Below the pieces are notes generated by a model, which saw nothing but the letters and a program-made list of their open reading frames with translations, searched no databases and was not told where the DNA came from. The position numbers were made by a program, and so were the translations under genes. A DNA stretch of 64,000 nucleotides from Streptomyces albireticuli (GTDB taxonomy: Bacteria; Actinomycetota; Actinomycetes; Streptomycetales; Streptomycetaceae). Each line of letters starts with the position of its first letter. Within the stretch, counting starts at the first letter, position 1. This document shows, in pieces, positions 35,023-44,936 of this stretch. The stretch covers positions 124,001-188,000 of the forward strand of contig NZ_JAJQQS010000017.1 in NCBI RefSeq assembly GCF_021228125.1, written 5' to 3'.

Positions 35023-37209
35023 ATGGCTAAGAAGCGCTCGGGCGAGGGTCACAGCAAGACCCGGCAGGCCGCGAAATTCCTCGGTGTCAGCGTGCTCTCC
35101 GGAGCGGTTCTGGCGGGGCTGGCCCTGCCTGCGGTCGGTGCCTTCGGGCTCGTGGCGAAGGAGTCCGTCGAAGGGTTCGACGAGATCCCCGCCAGCCTCA
35201 AGACCCCACCGCTCAGTCAGCGCACCATCATCCTCGACGCCCAGGGCGGCGAGATCGCCAAGGTGTACTCCCGTGACCGCACGGTCGTGCCCCTGAACGA
35301 GATCTCCCCCTATATGCAGCAGGCGATCGTCGCCATCGAGGACGCGCGGTTCTACGAGCACGGGGCGGTCGACCTCAAGGGCGTACTCCGCGCCGTCAAC
35401 AAGAACGCCCAGTCCGGCGGCGTCTCCGAGGGCGCGTCCACCCTCACCCAGCAGTACGTGAAGAACATCTTCGTGGAGGAGGCGGGCGACGACCCCGACA
35501 AGGTCGCCGTCGCCACCCAGCAGACCCTCGGCCGGAAGGTCAAGGAGCTGAAGTACGCCATCCAGGTCGAGAAGGAGCTGGGCAAGAAGAGAATCCTCAA
35601 CAACTACCTGAACATCACCTTCTTCGGACAGCAGTCCTACGGGGTGGAGGCCGCCGCGCAGCGCTACTTCAGCAAGCGCGCCAAGGACCTCACGCTGGAG
35701 GAGTCCGCGCTGCTGGCCGGCATCGTCCAGTCGCCGAGCCGCTTCGACCCCGTGAACGCTCCCAAGGAAGCCACCAAGCGCCGCAACACCGTGCTCCAGC
35801 GCATGGCCGACCTGAAGAACATCACGCCGGCCGAGGCCGCCGCCGCCCAGGCCAAGCCGCTGAAGCTCAAGATCACCCGACCGAAGAGCGGCTGCATCAC
35901 GGCCGTCGACGGCGCGGGCTTCTTCTGCGACTACGTCCGTGAGACCTTCCTCCAGGACCCCGTCTTCGGCAAGACCAAGGAGGCGCGTGCCAAGCGGTGG
36001 AACGAAGGCGGCATGACGATCCGCACGACCCTGGACCCGCAGACCCAGAAGTCGGTGCAGAAGTCGATCAGCGATCACGTCTACCAGAACGATTCGGTGG
36101 CCACCGCGGTATCGATCGTCGAGCCCGGCTCCGGCAAGGTGCTCGGTATGGGGCAGTCCCGCCCGTACGGCTTCGGTGAGAACCAGACGCAGATCAACTT
36201 CTCCGCCGACCACGCCCAGGGCGGGTCGAACTACGGATTCCAGACCGGTTCGACCTTCAAGCCGATCCTCGCGGCGGCCGCCCTGGAGGAGGGTTTCTCG
36301 CCGAACAAGACTTACTCCTCCCCCTTCCGGATGGCCTATCCGGACGAGGTCGAGACGTGCAACGGCACCTGGCGCAACGGCGGCGGGGAGATGGTCAACA
36401 ACGAGAACCGGAGCGAGGTCGGCCCGTACGGGATGCGGGAGGCCACGGCGAAGTCGGTCAACACCTACTTCATCCAGATGATCGGCGACACCGGCACCTG
36501 CCCGGTGACCAAGATGGCGTCGAAGCTGGGCCTCAAGCCCGCCTCCGGCAAGAAGATGGACCAGGTGCCGTCGATCGCCCTCGGCACGCAGGGCATGTCC
36601 CCGCTGCGGATGGCCTCCGCCTACGCCGCGTTCGCCAACGGCGGCAAGTACTGCACCCCGGTCCTGATCACCTCGGCGACCGGCCCCAACGGCAAGAGCA
36701 TCAACGTGCCGAAGACGCAGTGCTCGCGCGCCATGTCCGAGCAGACCGCCGACACCGTCAACACCCTGCTCAAGGGCGTGGTCGAGGACGGTACGGGCAA
36801 GGAGGCCGGCCTCGGCGGCCGGGACAGCGCGGGCAAGACGGGCACGACGGACGGCCGTAAGGCCGCCTGGTTCGTCGGCTACACCCCGAACATGGCCGGC
36901 GCGGTCTGGGTCGGCGGCCCCGGTAAGGACGTCGAGATGGAGAACATCAGCATCGGCGGCGTCTACCACGACAAGGTCTACGGCGGTGACACCCCGGGTC
37001 CGATCTGGCGTGACGCCATGGCGGGCGCGCTGGAGGGCAAGCCGGCGCCGTCCTTCGACACCGTGCCGGTGGCGGACGCGGACCGCGGGCAGGGTTCGGA
37101 GAAGGCGGGCCCGGGCCGTGGCCGGGGCAAGCCGGGCGCCGGTGGCAACAAGCAGGGCGGCGGCAAGCGGAACCAGCCGCCCGGGCCGGGGATCGTCGGC
37201 GGGAACTGA
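35023..37209 (+). CDS. Class A penicillin-binding protein
   Basis: 728 residues. One N-terminal transmembrane helix (about 20-45), then a GT51 transglycosylase (EDARFYEHGAVDLKGVLRA from Glu106; EGASTLTQQYVKN) and a transpeptidase with Ser410-x-x-Lys413 (STFK), Ser478-x-Asn480 (SVN) and Lys605-Thr-Gly (KTGTT). It polymerises lipid II and cross-links the stem peptides on the outer face of the membrane. The C-terminal 40 residues are Gly/Pro/Lys-rich. Placed next to wblA, as in other Streptomyces. Confidence 0.96.
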   Translation: MAKKRSGEGHSKTRQAAKFLGVSVLSGAVLAGLALPAVGAFGLVAKESVEGFDEIPASLKTPPLSQRTIILDAQGGEIAKVYSRDRTVVPLNEISPYMQQAIVAIEDARFYEHGAVDLKGVLRAVNKNAQSGGVSEGASTLTQQYVKNIFVEEAGDDPDKVAVATQQTLGRKVKELKYAIQVEKELGKKRILNNYLNITFFGQQSYGVEAAAQRYFSKRAKDLTLEESALLAGIVQSPSRFDPVNAPKEATKRRNTVLQRMADLKNITPAEAAAAQAKPLKLKITRPKSGCITAVDGAGFFCDYVRETFLQDPVFGKTKEARAKRWNEGGMTIRTTLDPQTQKSVQKSISDHVYQNDSVATAVSIVEPGSGKVLGMGQSRPYGFGENQTQINFSADHAQGGSNYGFQTGSTFKPILAAAALEEGFSPNKTYSSPFRMAYPDEVETCNGTWRNGGGEMVNNENRSEVGPYGMREATAKSVNTYFIQMIGDTGTCPVTKMASKLGLKPASGKKMDQVPSIALGTQGMSPLRMASAYAAFANGGKYCTPVLITSATGPNGKSINVPKTQCSRAMSEQTADTVNTLLKGVVEDGTGKEAGLGGRDSAGKTGTTDGRKAAWFVGYTPNMAGAVWVGGPGKDVEMENISIGGVYHDKVYGGDTPGPIWRDAMAGALEGKPAPSFDTVPVADADRGQGSEKAGPGRGRGKPGAGGNKQGGGKRNQPPGPGIVGGN

Positions 37210-37225
37210 CCGCCGGGCCCACGGC

Positions 37226-37257
37226 GCGTAAGGACGCCGGGGCCCACGGCGCGTAAG
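37226..37257. repeat. Short direct repeat after PBP gene
   Basis: GGGCCCACGGCGCGTAAG occurs twice back to back (about 37215-37255), with intervening GACGCC. Similar CGTAAG-containing repeats occur elsewhere in the window. Confidence 0.55.
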
Positions 37258-37264
37258 AAATAAG

Positions 37265-37300
37265 GAGGGGCGCCCGGACCGAACGGTCCGGGCGCCCCTC
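37265..37300. terminator. Perfect bidirectional terminator
   Basis: 16-bp stem (37265-37280 with 37285-37300), loop GAAC, between the convergent PBP and YqeY-like genes. Confidence 0.9.
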
Positions 37301-37333
37301 CTCTTATCTGTTCGTCTGCGGAAGGCCCGGGTC

Positions 37334-37380
37334 CCGGCTCCCAGGTCCCAGGTCCCGGCTCCCGGCTCCCGGCTCCCGGG
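37334..37380. repeat. Short CCCGGCTC/CCCAGGTC tandem repeat
   Basis: About six copies of a 7-8 bp unit directly before the stop of the YqeY-like gene. Confidence 0.6.
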
Positions 37381-37845
37381 TCAGCCGGCGAGGAGCTTCT
37401 TCACCTCGGCGGAGATCCGGCCGCCCTCGGCACGCCCGGCCACCTTCGGCTTCAGGATCTTCATGACGGCGCCCATGGCGCGCGGGCCCTCGGCACCGCC
37501 GGCCTTGGCCTCGGCGACGGCCTCCGCGACGACGGCGGCCAGCTCCTCGTCCGACATCTGCTGCGGCAGGTAGGTGGCGAGGATCTCGCCCTCGGCGCGC
37601 TCGCGCTCCGCGGACTCGGCGCGACCGCCCTTGTCGAACGCCTCGGCGGCCTCACGGCGCTTCTTCGCCTCGCGCGTGATCACCTTCAGCACCTCTTCGT
37701 CGGACAGCTCACGAGAGGTCTTGCCGGCGGTCTCCTCGTAGGCGATGGCGGAGAGCGTGAGGCGGAGCGTGGAGGAGCGCAGCTCGTCACGCGCCTTGAT
37801 GGCGGTCGTGAGGTCGTCGTGAAGCGTGGACTTGAGCGTGGTCAT
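37381..37845 (-). CDS. GatB/YqeY domain protein
   Basis: 154 residues, helical, TTLKSTLHDDLTTAIKARDEL at the start and MGAVMKILKPKVAGRAEGGRIS near the end, the pattern of YqeY. The family shares a fold with the tail of GatB amidotransferase and is thought to bind tRNA; precise role unknown. Confidence 0.9.
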   Translation of the reverse strand: MTTLKSTLHDDLTTAIKARDELRSSTLRLTLSAIAYEETAGKTSRELSDEEVLKVITREAKKRREAAEAFDKGGRAESAERERAEGEILATYLPQQMSDEELAAVVAEAVAEAKAGGAEGPRAMGAVMKILKPKVAGRAEGGRISAEVKKLLAG

Positions 37846-38023
37846 GCCGCAATCTTCGCACTGCGGGACGCGGTATGCGCCGCATTAACGGCCGGTGCGC
37901 CGGGACAGGCGCGCCGTCGCGCGGACAACTCCCCTGCCGTCGGGGCCCGTCCGGGCCCCGCGGGCCGCCCGGGGAAGCGGACCGGGGTCACCGGCGCCCC
38001 GGCGGTCTGCGACCATGGGCACC

Positions 38024-38950
38024 ATGCGCGCGCGATACGGAGTACCCCTGGGAATCACGGCGGCCGGCGCGGCAGGCATCGCCTACGCCGCCGGCTTCGA
38101 GGTCCGTTCCTTCCGCCTCCGGCGGATCACCGTCCCCGTGCTGCCGCGGGGGATGCGGCCGCTGCGGGTGCTCCAGGTCTCGGACATCCACATGGTCGGC
38201 GGCCAGCGGAAGAAGCAGCGCTGGCTCCAGTCGCTGGCCGGTCTGCGCCCCGACTTCGTCATCAACACCGGCGACAACCTCTCCGACCCCGAGGGCGTGC
38301 CGGAGACCCTGGACGCGCTCGGTCCGCTGATGGAGTTCCCCGGCGCGTACGTCTTCGGCTCGAACGACTACTACGGCCCGAAGCTGCGCAACCCGGCCCG
38401 CTACCTCTTCGAGAAGGCCAGCGGCCGGCACGGGCTGAACGGCAACGCACCGGCGGTCGGCGTGATCCACAACCCCTGGGAGGAGCTGCGCGACGGCTTC
38501 GACGCGGCGGGCTGGGTCAACCTCACGAACACCCGGGGCAACCTCAAGGTCGAGGGCTACGACATCGCCCTCACCGGGCTCGACGACCCCCACATCAAGC
38601 GCGACCGGTACGCGGAGGTGACCGGCGGCCCCCAGGAGGACGCGGACTTCTCCCTGGCCGTCGTGCACGCCCCGTACCTCCGGGTGCTCGACGCCTTCAC
38701 CGCCGACCGCTACCCCTTGATCCTCGCGGGCCACACGCACGGCGGTCAGCTCTGCATCCCCTTCTACGGGGCGCTGGTCACCAACTGCGACATCGACACC
38801 AAGCGGGTCAAGGGCCTCTCCACCCACCAGGCCGGCGGCCACCGCTCCTACCTCCACGTCTCGGCCGGCTGCGGCACCAACCGCTACACCCCGGTCCGCT
38901 TCGCCTGCCCGCCGGAGTCGACGCTCCTGACTCTCGTTCCGAGGGACTGA
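38024..38950 (+). CDS. Metallophosphoesterase, membrane-anchored
   Basis: 308 residues. An N-terminal hydrophobic segment (GVPLGITAAGAAGIAYAAG) is probably a membrane anchor or signal. Metal-binding motifs: VLQVSDIHM (DxH), FVINTGDNLSD (GD), GSNDYYGP in the place of GNHD, and LILAGHTHGGQ (GHTHxGQ). The GSND variant replaces the usual GNH(D/E) but is common in actinobacterial members as I recall. Possibly acts on phospho-lipids or UDP-linked substrates. ATG 38024 preferred; 38015 is the alternative. Confidence 0.88.
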   Translation: MRARYGVPLGITAAGAAGIAYAAGFEVRSFRLRRITVPVLPRGMRPLRVLQVSDIHMVGGQRKKQRWLQSLAGLRPDFVINTGDNLSDPEGVPETLDALGPLMEFPGAYVFGSNDYYGPKLRNPARYLFEKASGRHGLNGNAPAVGVIHNPWEELRDGFDAAGWVNLTNTRGNLKVEGYDIALTGLDDPHIKRDRYAEVTGGPQEDADFSLAVVHAPYLRVLDAFTADRYPLILAGHTHGGQLCIPFYGALVTNCDIDTKRVKGLSTHQAGGHRSYLHVSAGCGTNRYTPVRFACPPESTLLTLVPRD

Positions 38951-39137
38951 GGCGGGGGGCCGAAAGGGTTCCGGAACGGGGAAGGGCGCGCTGACCTGGG
39001 GAGCCTCGCCGAGTGCGTCCCCGGGGAAGCGCCCGGCGAGGCCCGGCCGGAATGCCCCGTCCCGGCCCGGCCCGGAAGATCCTGATCCGAAAGATCCCGA
39101 TCCGGAAGGTTTCCGAAGCCACCCGTACGGTGTAGGG

Positions 39138-39905
39138 ATGCTCGAACCGACCTCCTCCACCGCAAATCGGCACAGCACGCCCGACACGGCGGCCGTTCCC
39201 ACGGCCGCCGCCCCGGCTGTCCCGGCCGGCCGCCGCCCCTTCGCGGCCGCTTTCCGCGCCCTCGTGGCCCTGGCCGCGCTCACCGGCATCGTCCTGGACT
39301 CGATCGACTCCGACGACCTCGGCAGGCTCTTCAGCTACTTCACGATCCAGTCCAACATCCTGGTGGCGGTCTCCTTCGCCTGGGCGGCCCACCGCGCCTG
39401 GACAGCGCGCCCGCCGCTGTCCCCGCGGATCACGGGCGCGGCGCTGCTCTTCATCTCCATCACGGGCCTGGTCTTCCATTTCGTGCTCTCGAACGACTCC
39501 AGCGGCTTCTCCATGACCAGCGAGCGCACGCCCCTGGAATCGATCGCGAACCAGCTCCTCCACACGGTGACCCCGCTCGCGGCCGCCTTCGACTGGCTGG
39601 TGCTCACCGCGCCCGGCGGCTTCCTCCTGCGCCACGCCTGGCAGTGGCTGGCCTACCCCCTCCTCTACCTCCCGTTCGCCCTGATCCGCGGCGCGCTCCT
39701 CACCCCCGGGACGGAAGGCCGCTACCCGTACCCCTTCCTGGACGTCGATCTCCAGGGCTACGGCGGCATCGCCGTGAACGCCGTCGTCTTCGGCCTGGCC
39801 TTCTACGCACTGGCCCTCGCCCTGGTCTTCCTCGACCGCGTACGCCCCCACCTGCGCGGCCCCCGGAATCGGATTTCGCCTCTGGGCTCCGGTCCGCTAA
39901 AGTAG
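39138..39905 (+). CDS. Pr6Pr family membrane protein
   Basis: 255 residues with six hydrophobic helices; SYFTIQSNILVAVSFAWAA and FHFVLSNDSSG match the Pr6Pr (FAR-17a/AIG1-like) family. QLLHTVTPLAAAFDWLVL carries a conserved His. Family members are poorly characterised; the His and Thr/Asn residues in helices suggest a membrane hydrolase (inference). Confidence 0.85.
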   Translation: MLEPTSSTANRHSTPDTAAVPTAAAPAVPAGRRPFAAAFRALVALAALTGIVLDSIDSDDLGRLFSYFTIQSNILVAVSFAWAAHRAWTARPPLSPRITGAALLFISITGLVFHFVLSNDSSGFSMTSERTPLESIANQLLHTVTPLAAAFDWLVLTAPGGFLLRHAWQWLAYPLLYLPFALIRGALLTPGTEGRYPYPFLDVDLQGYGGIAVNAVVFGLAFYALALALVFLDRVRPHLRGPRNRISPLGSGPLK

Positions 39906-39951
39906 AGCTCGTTGCGCCGGGGACTGCGAGAGCAGGGCCTGAAGCAACAAT

Positions 39952-40025
39952 CGGGGTGTAGCGCAGCTTGGCAGCGCGCTTCGTTCGGGACGAAGAGGTC
40001 GTGGGTTCAAATCCCGCCACCCCGA
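39952..40025 (+). tRNA. tRNA-Pro (anticodon CGG)
   Basis: 74 bases. Acceptor CGGGGTG pairs with CACCCCG, discriminator A, no encoded CCA. Anticodon stem CTTCG/CGAAG holds loop TTCGGGA, anticodon CGG, reading CCG. TpsiC arm GGGTTCAAATCCC is standard. Confidence 0.96.
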
Positions 40026-40037
40026 CAGCTGAAACAC

Positions 40038-40082
40038 CAGGTCAGGCCCGGTTTCCTCTGAGAAGAAACCGGGCCTGACCTG
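40038..40082 (+). terminator. Terminator of tRNA-Pro
   Basis: Perfect 18-bp stem (40038-40055 with 40065-40082), 9-base loop, followed by CTTTT. Confidence 0.9.
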
Positions 40083-40260
40083 CTTTTCCGCATGCCTGTG
40101 GAATGAGCGCGGAGTGGATCAAGGAAGGCGGAGCCGGAGCTCCGCCCTCTCCTGCCGCTACCGCAGGCTCCCGGCACCCATCGAGGGCGGCTACCGGTGA
40201 CCTGGGGCACATTCCTGAGCATGGGCTCCGGCAACATGCCCCACAGCGCCATCGCGCTGA

Positions 40261-41409
40261 TCAAACGGATGCCTCTTGGCCGTCCATGAGCTGCTGGATC
40301 GCGGACAGGATCCCCTCCACAGCGTTGGGCTCGGCCGCCAGGGCGGCCAGGGAGACCGAGGGCCAGCCGTTGTAGCCCTTCTCCCGTTGCGCCTCCAGTT
40401 TCTGTTCCAAGCCGGGAACGGGCGGTAGGGAATCCGCGAAGGCGGCCGCGCCCTTGAGGCTGAGGTGATGGTTGATCGATCCGAAGCTGAAGGAGAGTTC
40501 ATCCTTCGCGGGGTTGGCGTACAGGGACAGCGTCCAGATCGGCACCTGTCGGCCGGCGACGCGATAGTAGACGGACATACTCGGATACTTGGCCGTACCG
40601 CCTTCCAGCCGCCCCCTGGCGGTTGCGTGATCCAGGAGCGCCCTCGCCGCCCTCAGCACAGCCGGGTCAAGTCGCTTCTGCATTTCCTCCTCCATGTCGG
40701 CACGTGTGGTCCTCTGCGTGGTGCGACGGCCGGAGGGAGATTTCGCCACCGTGGCGATCTCCCCGTGGATGCGGGGAACGAGGACGCGGAGGTCTCCGGC
40801 TCCTCGGTACTGGGTCAGCTCGACCGCGTATACGTCGGTCTGCCGCATCTGCCGGTTCAGGAATTCGACGATCGCCCGCAGCTCCAGCGGGATTCTGTCC
40901 GCGACGAACAGCAGCCGCATTTGTCCGACGGCCAGCCGTTCCTCGACCATCGACCAGAAGTCTTCCGGGGAGCGGTCGCCGAGCAGTTCCCCGTACGCCT
41001 CTTCCAGGGGCCGGCCGTCCGCGACGCAGGTTTCCTCGAAAGAGCGCTGGAGCAACGCCCCAGGCCAGTAACGCGCCCCGTTCGCGGCGTAGTCGAGCAT
41101 CTGCCCCACCACCTCGCGTCGGATGCGCGTATCGTTCGCCCGCTTGACCTCCACGAGCGTCGGCACCCCGTCGGCGTCGACGAAGAGGTGGTCCAGCCAG
41201 TAAGTCGGGCCGTTCTCCGCGCTCGTCGGAACGCCCATCTCGCGCGCCACCAGTACCAGTCGCAACGGCTGGCCGTCGGACAGCGAGCCGAAATCCAATA
41301 CCCGCGGATGACGCGCGAGAAGCTCCTGGAACTCTGCCTCGGTCTCGAATCCGGCCGGCTCCAGAGCCTGCAGCTCGCTCCCCAGAACGAATACCGGCTG
41401 ATCGGTCAC
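40261..41409 (-). CDS. PD-(D/E)XK nuclease-like protein
   Basis: 382 residues. The N-terminal half contains LDHLFVDADGVPTLVEVKR with Asp73, Glu87 and Lys89 in D-x(n)-E-x-K order, followed by the helix IRREVVGQMLDYA, typical of the PD-(D/E)XK nuclease fold (Sso/NucS and restriction-like enzymes). The C-terminal half is different and not recognised. It lies directly after tRNA-Pro, a common island insertion site, and has somewhat lower GC than the neighbours. A defence or repair nuclease is inferred. The gap of 150 bp to the tRNA holds no gene. Confidence 0.75.
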   Translation of the reverse strand: MTDQPVFVLGSELQALEPAGFETEAEFQELLARHPRVLDFGSLSDGQPLRLVLVAREMGVPTSAENGPTYWLDHLFVDADGVPTLVEVKRANDTRIRREVVGQMLDYAANGARYWPGALLQRSFEETCVADGRPLEEAYGELLGDRSPEDFWSMVEERLAVGQMRLLFVADRIPLELRAIVEFLNRQMRQTDVYAVELTQYRGAGDLRVLVPRIHGEIATVAKSPSGRRTTQRTTRADMEEEMQKRLDPAVLRAARALLDHATARGRLEGGTAKYPSMSVYYRVAGRQVPIWTLSLYANPAKDELSFSFGSINHHLSLKGAAAFADSLPPVPGLEQKLEAQREKGYNGWPSVSLAALAAEPNAVEGILSAIQQLMDGQEASV

Positions 41410-41702
41410 TTACTCCCCCGCCCCGTGAACGGTCTCGCGACCGTGGTCATGATTGCTTCCATATCGATTGATAGCGGAAGCCCCCTGACAACAGCGAATC
41501 CGCCCAGTCCTCGCCGTTTGGGCGGTGGGTGGTCTGGTCAGCGGCGTCGGGGGCGGTATCCAAGTCTCCTACGGAGTCAGGCCCATGGCCGCCCGGCGCT
41601 CGGGGCCGGTGGCGCTCGCCGCCCTCGCGGCTCGCGGTGGAGTTATCCACAGGCTGGGGCGCTCCTCGACACGTTGTCGGTCCGGCGGCGCAGAATGGGG
41701 TC

Positions 41703-43580
41703 ATGACTGAGAGCAACGGGTCCAAGCTGAGTGACGGGGCCGCGGAGGTCGGCGCGGGCGCGCCGCGCGCGGCGAGTGAGGCCATGCCGGACTGGGAGAA
41801 GCGCTTCCGGGCGCCGCGGGTGGGGCTGCCGAAGTGGGCGGAGGACGCCCCGGACCGCTCGCTGTTCGTCTCGAACGTGACGGGCACCTTCGAGCTCTAC
41901 GCCTGGGACCGCGCGACGGGCGAGCAGCGCCAGGTGACGGACCGGCCGAACGGCACGACGGGCGGGCTGCTGTCGCCGGACGGCGAATGGATCTGGTGGT
42001 TCTCCGACAAGGACGGCGACGAGTTCGGCGTGTGGATGCGCCAGCCCTTCCACGGCGGACCGGACGAGCAGGCGACGCCCGGTCTCGCCCCCTCCTACCC
42101 CGGCGGCCTGGACCTGGGCCGGGACGGCACCGCGGTCGTCGGCCGGTCCACGGACGAGGGCGGCTCGACCGTCCACGTCGCGCGCCCGGGTGCCGCCCCC
42201 GTGGAGATCTACCGCCACGAGGAGTCAGCCGGCGTCGGCGGCCTCTCCCACGACGGCACCCTGATCGCCATCGAGCACACCGAGCACGGCGACGCCATGC
42301 ACTCGGCGATCCGCATCGTCCGCGCGGACGGCACCACGGTCGCCGAGCTCGACGACACCCGGGGCGGCACCGAGGAGCTCGGCCTCGCCGCCATGGGCTT
42401 CGCCCCCGTCGACGGCGACTCCCGGCTGCTCGTCGGGCACCAGCGGCGCGGCCGCTGGGAGCCCATGCTGTGGGACGCGGCGACGGGCGAGGAGACGGCC
42501 CTCGACATCGACCTGCCCGGCGACCTGGACGCCGACTGGTACCCGGACGCGTCCGCACTGCTGGTCGAGCACAGCTTCCAGGCCCGCAGCGAGCTCTGGC
42601 GGTACGACCTGGCCGACGGCACCCTCTCCCGCGTGGAGACCCCGGAGGGCACCGTCTCCGGCGCGCTGGCGCGCCCGGACGGGTCGGTCGAGTTCCTGTG
42701 GTCCTCAGCCGCCAAGGCACCCGTCGTGCGGTCCACGACCGGCCAGGTCGTGCTGGACCCGCCGCCGGCGCCCGGCGGCGTGGGCCGGGCCCCCGACTCG
42801 GTGCCGGTGAGCGACGCCTGGGTGGACGGGCCGGGCGGCAAGGTCCACGCCCTGGTGCAGAAGCCGGCGGGCGAGGGCCCCTTCCCGACCGTCTTCGACA
42901 TCCACGGCGGCCCGACCTGGCACGACAGCGACGCCTTCGCCGCCGGCCCGGCCGCCTGGGTGGACCACGGCTTCGCGGTCGTGCGCGTCAACTACCGGGG
43001 CTCGACCGGCTACGGCAGGGCGTGGACCGACGCCCTCAAGCACCGCGTCGGCCTGATCGAGCTGGAGGACATCGCAGCGGTCCGCGACTGGGCCGTCGCC
43101 TCCGGCCTCGCGGACCCGGAGCGGCTGGTCCTGGCCGGCGGCTCGTGGGGCGGATATCTGACGCTGCTGGGGCTGGGCACCCAGCCGGACGCCTGGGCGC
43201 TGGGCCTGGCGGCCGTGCCCGTGGCCGACTACGTGACGGCCTACCACGACGAGATGGAGGCCCTGAAGGCACTGGACCGCACGCTGCTGGGCGGCACCCC
43301 GGAGGAGGTGCCGGAGCGCTTCGCCGCGTCGTCACCTCTGACGTACGTCGACGAGGTCCGCGCCCCGGTCTACATCTCGGCGGGGATGAACGACCCGCGC
43401 TGTCCCATCCGGCAGGTGGAGAACTACGTCGAGCGGCTGGAGCAGCGCGACCACCCCATGGAGGTCTACCGCTACGACGCGGGGCACGGCTCCCTGGTGG
43501 TGGAGGAGCGGGTCAAGCAGCTCCGGCTGGAGATCGCCTTCGCGGAGCGGCACCTGGGGGTCGGACAGCGGTCGGAGTAG
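41703..43580 (+). CDS. S9 family prolyl oligopeptidase-type peptidase
   Basis: 625 residues. An N-terminal seven-bladed beta-propeller (about 30-370; repeats such as LYAWDRATGEQRQVTDRP) caps a C-terminal alpha/beta hydrolase with nucleophile Ser481 (GGSWGGY), Asp564 and His595 (DAGHGS). This is the acyl-aminoacyl-peptidase/S9C-like arrangement, cleaving short peptides, in the cytosol (no signal peptide). ATG 41703 is used; upstream frame to 41529 is non-native. Confidence 0.92.
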   Translation: MTESNGSKLSDGAAEVGAGAPRAASEAMPDWEKRFRAPRVGLPKWAEDAPDRSLFVSNVTGTFELYAWDRATGEQRQVTDRPNGTTGGLLSPDGEWIWWFSDKDGDEFGVWMRQPFHGGPDEQATPGLAPSYPGGLDLGRDGTAVVGRSTDEGGSTVHVARPGAAPVEIYRHEESAGVGGLSHDGTLIAIEHTEHGDAMHSAIRIVRADGTTVAELDDTRGGTEELGLAAMGFAPVDGDSRLLVGHQRRGRWEPMLWDAATGEETALDIDLPGDLDADWYPDASALLVEHSFQARSELWRYDLADGTLSRVETPEGTVSGALARPDGSVEFLWSSAAKAPVVRSTTGQVVLDPPPAPGGVGRAPDSVPVSDAWVDGPGGKVHALVQKPAGEGPFPTVFDIHGGPTWHDSDAFAAGPAAWVDHGFAVVRVNYRGSTGYGRAWTDALKHRVGLIELEDIAAVRDWAVASGLADPERLVLAGGSWGGYLTLLGLGTQPDAWALGLAAVPVADYVTAYHDEMEALKALDRTLLGGTPEEVPERFAASSPLTYVDEVRAPVYISAGMNDPRCPIRQVENYVERLEQRDHPMEVYRYDAGHGSLVVEERVKQLRLEIAFAERHLGVGQRSE

Positions 43581-43879
43581 ACCGGTCGGCCGGTCGGCCG
43601 GGGGTGGGGCTTGGGAGGGGTGAGGACATGAAGCCGGGAGCCGGGAGCCGGCAGCCTGCCGGCGCCCCGTCGGGCCGACGGCTCTGCCCTGGTCCAAGTT
43701 TCCCGCCCGGTCCCTGCCCCGGTCCCGGTTCCAGCCCTGTCCAGGTCCCCGGCCTCGGCTGGTCCCGCCCAAGAGCTGCGTTCGGCCCAGGGTCCGGGTG
43801 CGGGTGCTCTGGGGCCTGGACACGGTCCACTCGTGCCCCTGCCCCTGCCCCTGCCCCTGCCCCTGCCCCCGGCAAGCCT
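43581..43879. other. Convergent gap with simple repeats
   Basis: 299 bp between the S9 peptidase and the SURF1 gene. It holds CCCCTG repeated about six times (43832-43870) and GTCCCGG-type repeats. No gene is seen. Confidence 0.6.
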
Positions 43880-44761
43880 CTACGGCCGCGTGGTGCTCTC
43901 CGCGGCCTTGGGCTCTTCGGTCGCCGGCGTCTCGGGGGCTTCCCCGTCCTCGGTGCCCTTCGGGGCCTTGGCGTCCTCCGGCTGGTCCGGGGTGATGCCG
44001 AGGGCCAGGTCCTTGGCCGCCTCGACCTCCCGGCGGAAGAGCCGGAACCACATGAAGAGGACGAAGCCCGCGAAGACGAACCACTCGCCGGTGTAGCCGA
44101 GGTTCTGGAACGCCTTGAGGTCCAGGCCGCTGTTGGGGGCGGCCGTCGGCGGCACCGGGGTCAGGGCGCCCTCCGCCTTGGGCGTGGTCAGCCACGCGTC
44201 GTACACCTCGTACGGCAGGATGTTGACCAGAGAGGCCGCGCTGATGATGCCGAGCTGCCCCTCGGGCAGCCCGCCTGCCGACCGTACGCCCTTGGAGCGG
44301 GGGCTCTCCGATGCCTGGAGGGAGCCGGTGACGGAGACCTGTCCCGTCGGCGGGGCGGGGACGGCGGCGGTGTCGGCCTTGGAGTCGGCGTCGCCCGGCA
44401 GCCAGCCGCGGACGACCGGGATGGCCTTGCCGTCGTCCGTGCGCAGCGGCGTCAGGACGTAGAAGCCCTGGCGGTCGTCCAGGCTGCGGTTCGGGACGAG
44501 CAGCTGGTGTCCGGCGTCGTAGCGGCCGGTGGCGGTGGCCCGGCGGCCGAAGGTCTCGGTGCTCACCGGCAGCAGCTCACGCAGCGGCTCGGCGGCGGCC
44601 GCCTTGGCCTCGTCGGCCTGCGTCTGCTGCTCGCGGTGCGAGTCGACGCGCGTTTCGAAACGGCTGAGCTGCCAACTGCCCATGTACAGGCAGACGGGGA
44701 TGGACAGCACGGCGAAGACGTTGATCGCCCACCAGCGGGAAGTCAGCAGGAACCGATACAC
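43880..44761 (-). CDS. SURF1 family protein
   Basis: 293 residues with transmembrane helices at both ends (about 10-30: WWAINVFAVLSIPVCLYMGSW; about 225-245: WFVFAGFVLFMWFRLF), a large external domain between, and a Glu/Pro/Ala-rich tail. RRATATGRYD and PVVRGWLPG are SURF1 hallmarks. SURF1 assists haem insertion in cytochrome c oxidase assembly. Confidence 0.92.
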   Translation of the reverse strand: MYRFLLTSRWWAINVFAVLSIPVCLYMGSWQLSRFETRVDSHREQQTQADEAKAAAAEPLRELLPVSTETFGRRATATGRYDAGHQLLVPNRSLDDRQGFYVLTPLRTDDGKAIPVVRGWLPGDADSKADTAAVPAPPTGQVSVTGSLQASESPRSKGVRSAGGLPEGQLGIISAASLVNILPYEVYDAWLTTPKAEGALTPVPPTAAPNSGLDLKAFQNLGYTGEWFVFAGFVLFMWFRLFRREVEAAKDLALGITPDQPEDAKAPKGTEDGEAPETPATEEPKAAESTTRP

Positions 44762-44936
44762 ACCACCACGGTACGGGCCCCTCCGTGCGGTCTCCGCACC
44801 GGGCGGCTCCCTACCGCCCCGCCCACCCCTCAGGGCCGGGAGCGTGCGACCGCGCGGCCCGGAGCCGGAAGCCGCATCACTTGGAACGTGGAGAGCCCGC
44901 TCGCCTCGGGACGCGCGGTCCCGCCGCTGCCGCGTT

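Noticed and set aside
40103..40260. Small gene between tRNA-Pro and the nuclease-like gene
   Set aside because: Short frames on both strands lack ribosome sites; reads more like an insertion scar.
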